The notes under the pieces were generated by a model, which had not been told where the DNA came from, did not search any database, and saw only the letters and a program-made list of their open reading frames with translations. Below are positions 61,004 through 64,000 of a stretch of 64,000 bases of DNA, in pieces. Positions within the stretch are counted from its first letter, which is position 1. Every line of letters begins with the position of its first letter. Source of the DNA: Bryobacterales bacterium (GTDB lineage Bacteria; Acidobacteriota; Terriglobia; Bryobacterales; Bryobacteraceae); NCBI GenBank assembly GCA_016789905.1, contig JAEUQC010000065.1:1-64000 (forward strand). Direction: 5' to 3'. Both the position numbers and the translations under genes were made by a program.

Positions 61004-61930
61004 ATGCGAACTCTATTGCTGGTCGTGCTGGCGCTTTCGGCCTTCGCCGGAGACAAGGATTTCAACGGCCGTTGGGATATCAAGGTGGAAAACGCGGCCA
61101 ATCGGCGGGCGTGGTGGCTGGAGGTGAATGGCGCGGGAACGCCGAAGATGACCGGCAAGTTTATCAGCGCACTGGGCGGCGATCTGAATGTGATTAATAA
61201 CCTTTCGATCCAAGATGGCTTGCTCTCCTTTTCGTTCGACCGGAAAGGCGCGCAACCGGCGAAGCTCGTCTATACGGCGAAGCTGGTGAAGGGTGAGCTT
61301 ATCGGGGAGCACTTCATTGAAGGAAAGCCGCAGAAAACGGCGTTCATTGGAAAACGGGCGCCGGTGTTGAAGGATAAGGACGATAACTCCTGGAAGCGCG
61401 GGAAAGCGGTTGAGTTATTCAACGGGAGGGATTTGAGTAACTGGGCGGCGATGGTGCCGGGCAGAGAGTTGGGATGGAAAGTGGAAAACGGCATTATGAA
61501 GAATGTTGCCGGCGCGAATAATCTGGTTTCCGCGGAGACGTTTTGGAATTTCGAACTGCACTGCGAGTTCAAAATCGGGGCGCACTCCAATGGCGGATTG
61601 GGACTGCGCGGGCGGTACGAGATCCAGATTATCGACGACTTTGGGAAGCCGGCAGGTTCGCACGGGACTGGCGCGTTGTATAGCCGTATCGTCCCAACAG
61701 AGAACGCGAGCAAGGCGCCGGGCGAATGGCAGACTTACGACATCCGCCTGGTGGGCCGGCTTGTGACAGTGACGGTCAATGGCAAAAAAGTTATCGACAA
61801 GGGTGTCGTGGAGGGGCTTACCGCGATGGCACACGATTGGGATGAGTCGGCGCCTGGGCCGATAAGTGTGCAGGGCGACCACGGGCCGGTGGAGATCCGG
61901 AAACTGACGGTGACGCCGCTGACCAAATAG
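61004..61930 (+). CDS. Secreted DUF1080 (3-keto-disaccharide hydrolase-like) protein
   Basis: 308 residues with a short signal peptide (MRTLLLVVLALSAFAG). Residues about 17-115 form an N-terminal beta domain (FNGRWDIKVENAANRRAWWLEV). From about 135 a DUF1080 domain follows: AVELFNGRDLSNWAAM, FELHCEFKIGAHSNGGLGLRGRYEIQI and GPISVQGDHGPVEIRKLTVTP. Probably hydrolyses or binds 3-keto-sugar compounds outside the cytoplasm. Divergent from the enolase-type genes (35 bp). Confidence 0.88.
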   Translation: MRTLLLVVLALSAFAGDKDFNGRWDIKVENAANRRAWWLEVNGAGTPKMTGKFISALGGDLNVINNLSIQDGLLSFSFDRKGAQPAKLVYTAKLVKGELIGEHFIEGKPQKTAFIGKRAPVLKDKDDNSWKRGKAVELFNGRDLSNWAAMVPGRELGWKVENGIMKNVAGANNLVSAETFWNFELHCEFKIGAHSNGGLGLRGRYEIQIIDDFGKPAGSHGTGALYSRIVPTENASKAPGEWQTYDIRLVGRLVTVTVNGKKVIDKGVVEGLTAMAHDWDESAPGPISVQGDHGPVEIRKLTVTPLTK

Positions 61931-61950
61931 AGAGTTCGCATGGGGGTACA

Positions 61951-62005
61951 GCGATGCGAGACGAGCATCGCCACCGGCGGCCCGGATTACACAGCCTGTA
62001 ATCCG
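61951..62005. terminator. Two consecutive hairpins after the DUF1080 gene
   Basis: GCGATGC (61951-61957) pairs with GCATCGC (61965-61971), and CGGATTACA (61983-61991) with TGTAATCCG (61997-62005) around a 5-nt loop. They lie in the 275-bp gap between convergent DUF1080 and GMC genes, which holds no credible gene. No U-tracts, so the role (transcript end or stability) is uncertain. Confidence 0.4.
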
Positions 62006-62205
62006 CCCTGTTATCCAGGGTTGCGAAGAGGTACGGGAAATGGGGGACAGGCCAAGGCGATGTCCCTGCTGTCGTGCTTCGCGTCGGGCGCTGGCTGGTG
62101 CTGGCGGCAGAGTCAGAGATCCGTTCGTACTGGTCGCGAGGCCTTCGTTGCCACGGGGACCAAGCTCTCCTTTGTCCAGACCACAGCGCCAGCAGGGAAA
62201 GAGCG

Positions 62206-63837
62206 TTACAAATTGCCCGTCCGCATCTGCTGGGCAAGGTAATCCGTAGCTCGCCAAGCCAAAGCAAGAATTGTAATCGTCGGGTTCTTCTCCGAGGCGG
62301 TGGTGAATGACGACCCATCGACAACAAAGACGTTCCTCACGTCGTGCATTTGATTGAAGCCGTTCAAGGCGCTGCGCTTCGGATCGTCGCCCATTCGACA
62401 GGTGCCGTGTTCATGAATCGCACTGCCAAAGGGGTCGATTGTGCCGCGTTCGAACGGAACCATCTCTGCCTTCATCCCCTTGAAAACGCTCTCCGCCATA
62501 TCGTACATCTCGTTCAGCATCTTCCGCTCGTTCTCGCCGATGGAATACTCAATCCTCGAAATAGGGATGCCGTAGCGGTCCTTCGGCGTGCCCTCGACGG
62601 TTACGCGGTTTTGCTTGTATGGCAGCACCTCGCCGTAGGGATGCATGGCCACCAGCGCCGGGTACCGTTTTTTAATTCCCCGCTTCAAGTCCAGCCCGAA
62701 GCCTTCAAGCTGTTTGGCCCAGTTACCCACTCCCGCCTGCGAACCGGTGTTCCAGAACTGCGACCCGAAGCCGCGCAGATAGTCCCGTTTGCGGCCGTCG
62801 CGGGCATTGTAGCGTGGCAAATAGATATGCTCGCCGCCGAGACCATCGTCATTCAGCGCCTTGGTGCCCATCAGTTCGGGAACGAAGCCCATTATGTGGA
62901 ACCGCACCTGTTCGCACAGGTAGTTTCCAATGACGCCGCTGGAGTTGCCGATCTTGGAATTAAGCAGGATCCGCGTAGAATCGACGCAACTGGCGCCTAA
63001 AATGATGCGCTTGCCGTAGACGATGCGTTCGGCTTTGGTGAAACGGTCAAAGTAGCGGACGCCTTTGGCCAGGCCGTTATCGCCGAGCAGGATGTGGGCG
63101 ACGACGGCGTTATCGACTATCTTCAGCCGGCCAGACTTTTCGGCAGGATCGAGCAAATAATCGGTGGAGTTAAAGAATGCGGAAACGTCACAGCCCCGGC
63201 CGCAAGCGCCACAATAGTGACAGGGGTTGTGACCATTCGCAGGCTTCGTGTTGACGGCCTTGCGCTGGTTCACAACTTTAATGCCGAGAGCCTCGGCAGA
63301 CCGCTTCATGAACCGTTCGCCGCAGCGAAGGGCGGGCGGCGGCTGATGGAAACGGGAACCGGGCAGCGAATCCGTATCGTCATCACCGCCGCAAACACCG
63401 ATGGTTTGATCCACCTTGTCGTAGTAGGGCGCAAGGTCCTTATAGCGAATGGGCCAGGGGATCTCCCAGCCGTCCTTCGCCGGGCCTTCAAAGTCCAGGT
63501 CGGAATAACGGAGCGCGACGCGGCCCCAAATATTTGTCTTGCCGCCCCGGCCCCAGACGCGGATGAGATCGAAGCGATTGGGCTCCTTCGATTCGTAGGG
63601 CTGCTCCTTCACATCAAGCTGAATCTTCGGCGGCGCCAGGCCCTTTTCAATGCGCTCGCGCCACTGCCACGGCTTCACATGAGTCCAGAACTCTTCGCGT
63701 TTGAACCGGGCTCCGGCATCGAGCATCAGCACGTTGACGCCATGGTTAACCGCAAGATTCCAGGCCGACATGCCGCCAGCGGCGCCGGAGCCGATAACGA
63801 TCACATCATGCACTTCCGGGGACGATTGGGTGAACAT
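62206..63837 (-). CDS. GMC-family FAD oxidoreductase (large subunit, sugar/alcohol dehydrogenase)
   Basis: 543 residues. FAD motif VIVIGSGAAGGMSAWNLA, substrate/FAD loop VWGRGGKTNIWGRVALR, and GMC C-terminal signature GSAIHEHGTCRMGDDP with VVDGSSFTTASEKNPTITILALAWR. A Cys-rich CHYCGACGRGC segment resembles membrane-bound gluconate/sorbitol dehydrogenases and fructose 5-dehydrogenase large subunits. The His-Asn-type active site is kept. The subunit 3 gene lies 3 bp upstream. It may oxidise sugars (possibly to 3-keto forms). No signal peptide, so export would be with the small subunit. Confidence 0.92.
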   Translation of the reverse strand: MFTQSSPEVHDVIVIGSGAAGGMSAWNLAVNHGVNVLMLDAGARFKREEFWTHVKPWQWRERIEKGLAPPKIQLDVKEQPYESKEPNRFDLIRVWGRGGKTNIWGRVALRYSDLDFEGPAKDGWEIPWPIRYKDLAPYYDKVDQTIGVCGGDDDTDSLPGSRFHQPPPALRCGERFMKRSAEALGIKVVNQRKAVNTKPANGHNPCHYCGACGRGCDVSAFFNSTDYLLDPAEKSGRLKIVDNAVVAHILLGDNGLAKGVRYFDRFTKAERIVYGKRIILGASCVDSTRILLNSKIGNSSGVIGNYLCEQVRFHIMGFVPELMGTKALNDDGLGGEHIYLPRYNARDGRKRDYLRGFGSQFWNTGSQAGVGNWAKQLEGFGLDLKRGIKKRYPALVAMHPYGEVLPYKQNRVTVEGTPKDRYGIPISRIEYSIGENERKMLNEMYDMAESVFKGMKAEMVPFERGTIDPFGSAIHEHGTCRMGDDPKRSALNGFNQMHDVRNVFVVDGSSFTTASEKNPTITILALAWRATDYLAQQMRTGNL

Positions 63838-63840
63838 GGC

Positions 63841-64000
63841 TTAGGCATGCTCCTTGTGGGTGCAGCCCTTAAACTCGCGAACAAAGGTATTGGCGTTCCA
63901 GCCAAGTTCCAACTGCAACCCCTCTTTGGTGCCGTAGTAACCATCAATGGTGAGGTCTTTTATGGTTTGGAAAATGCGGCGCGGCTCGCCGGTGGACTTA
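63841..64000 (-). CDS. Gluconate 2-dehydrogenase subunit 3-like protein (3' end only)
   Basis: The last 52 codons of a minus-strand gene run off the right edge. The sequence ends ...IFQTIKDLTIDGYYGTKEGLQLEL, then GWNANTFVREFKGCTHKEHA, the C-terminal pattern of gluconate 2-dehydrogenase subunit 3 proteins. These carry Tat signals (outside this window) and pair with GMC subunits for joint export. Located 3 bp before the GMC gene, so the two form an operon. Confidence 0.85.
   Translation of the reverse strand, partial: KSTGEPRRIFQTIKDLTIDGYYGTKEGLQLELGWNANTFVREFKGCTHKEHA

Noticed and set aside
61415..62257. 280-codon minus-strand frame crossing the DUF1080 gene and the gap after it
   Set aside because: No domain, signal peptide or ribosome-binding site; low-complexity sequence. 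The gap 61931-62205 seems non-coding with two hairpins.

Overview
The window looks like chromosomal DNA from a high-GC member of the Acidobacteriota, most likely the Bryobacterales/Solibacter group. This is inferred from the gene content: several DUF1080 (3-keto-disaccharide hydrolase) proteins, secreted IPT-like proteins of the type common in Solibacter, a sulfatase, a stand-alone SagB-type oxidase, a group 3b-type [NiFe] hydrogenase and a GMC oxidoreductase with its small subunit. No rRNA, tRNA, CRISPR array, prophage or plasmid function was seen. Genes are packed on both strands. Many neighbours share ATGA, GTGA or TAATG stop/start overlaps, and no gap longer than 300 bases remains once starts are refined.

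Layout. 1-6.9 kb: the 5' end of nrfH at the left edge, an alginate-export-type outer membrane protein, rpmI-rplT, a coiled-coil ZapB-like gene with zapA, a double DUF1080 protein, then amt-glnB/K and a secreted protein. 6.9-8.4 kb (minus): an SMP-30-type lipoprotein and an MgtC-like membrane protein. 8.5-13.4 kb: a six-gene operon for a cytosolic, probably NAD(P)-linked [NiFe] hydrogenase (beta, cyclic-nucleotide-binding-domain protein, gamma, delta, alpha, maturation protease). 13.4-15.9 kb (minus): MFS transporter, queC, queE. 16-21 kb: a secreted IPT/Gly-rich protein, an ABC-2 permease, a PCYC-motif lipoprotein and a DUF4397 protein. 20.7-25.9 kb (minus): hybrid histidine kinase, metH and a degenerate receiver. 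26-28.8 kb: rpsA, an HU/IHF gene and a HIT hydrolase behind a strong sigma70-type promoter. 28.8-31.9 kb (minus): queG and two TPR proteins.

32-37.4 kb is the most unusual part. It is a tightly coupled plus-strand operon holding an esterase, an ATP-grasp ligase, a YbdK/GCS2-type carboxylate-amine ligase, an M29-type metallopeptidase and a second ATP-grasp-like ligase with an unusual motif order. It reads like a pathway that builds and trims a small amide-linked metabolite or peptide, and no known product can be assigned. Next to it on the minus strand (37.4-40.8 kb) lies an operon with a PQQ-like beta-propeller, a small basic protein, a SagB-type double nitroreductase and a 92-residue protein.

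40.8-51 kb: a two-domain CE15-like/alpha-beta hydrolase, a minus-strand Cdd1-alcohol dehydrogenase-sulfatase operon, an Nramp-UspA fusion transporter and a secreted matrixin-like metalloprotease coupled to a small secreted protein. 51-58.7 kb: a metallophosphoesterase, an NfrB-like glycosyltransferase with a C-terminal MshEN domain, rdgB-rph, a lipoprotein-TgpA pair and a RAYT transposase ending in a hairpin. 58.7-64 kb: two coupled enolase-superfamily genes (one canonical, one lacking catalytic residues), a DUF1080 protein, and a GMC oxidoreductase with a gluconate 2-dehydrogenase subunit 3-type partner running off the right edge. This last region is plausibly a sugar or 3-keto-glycoside catabolic set.
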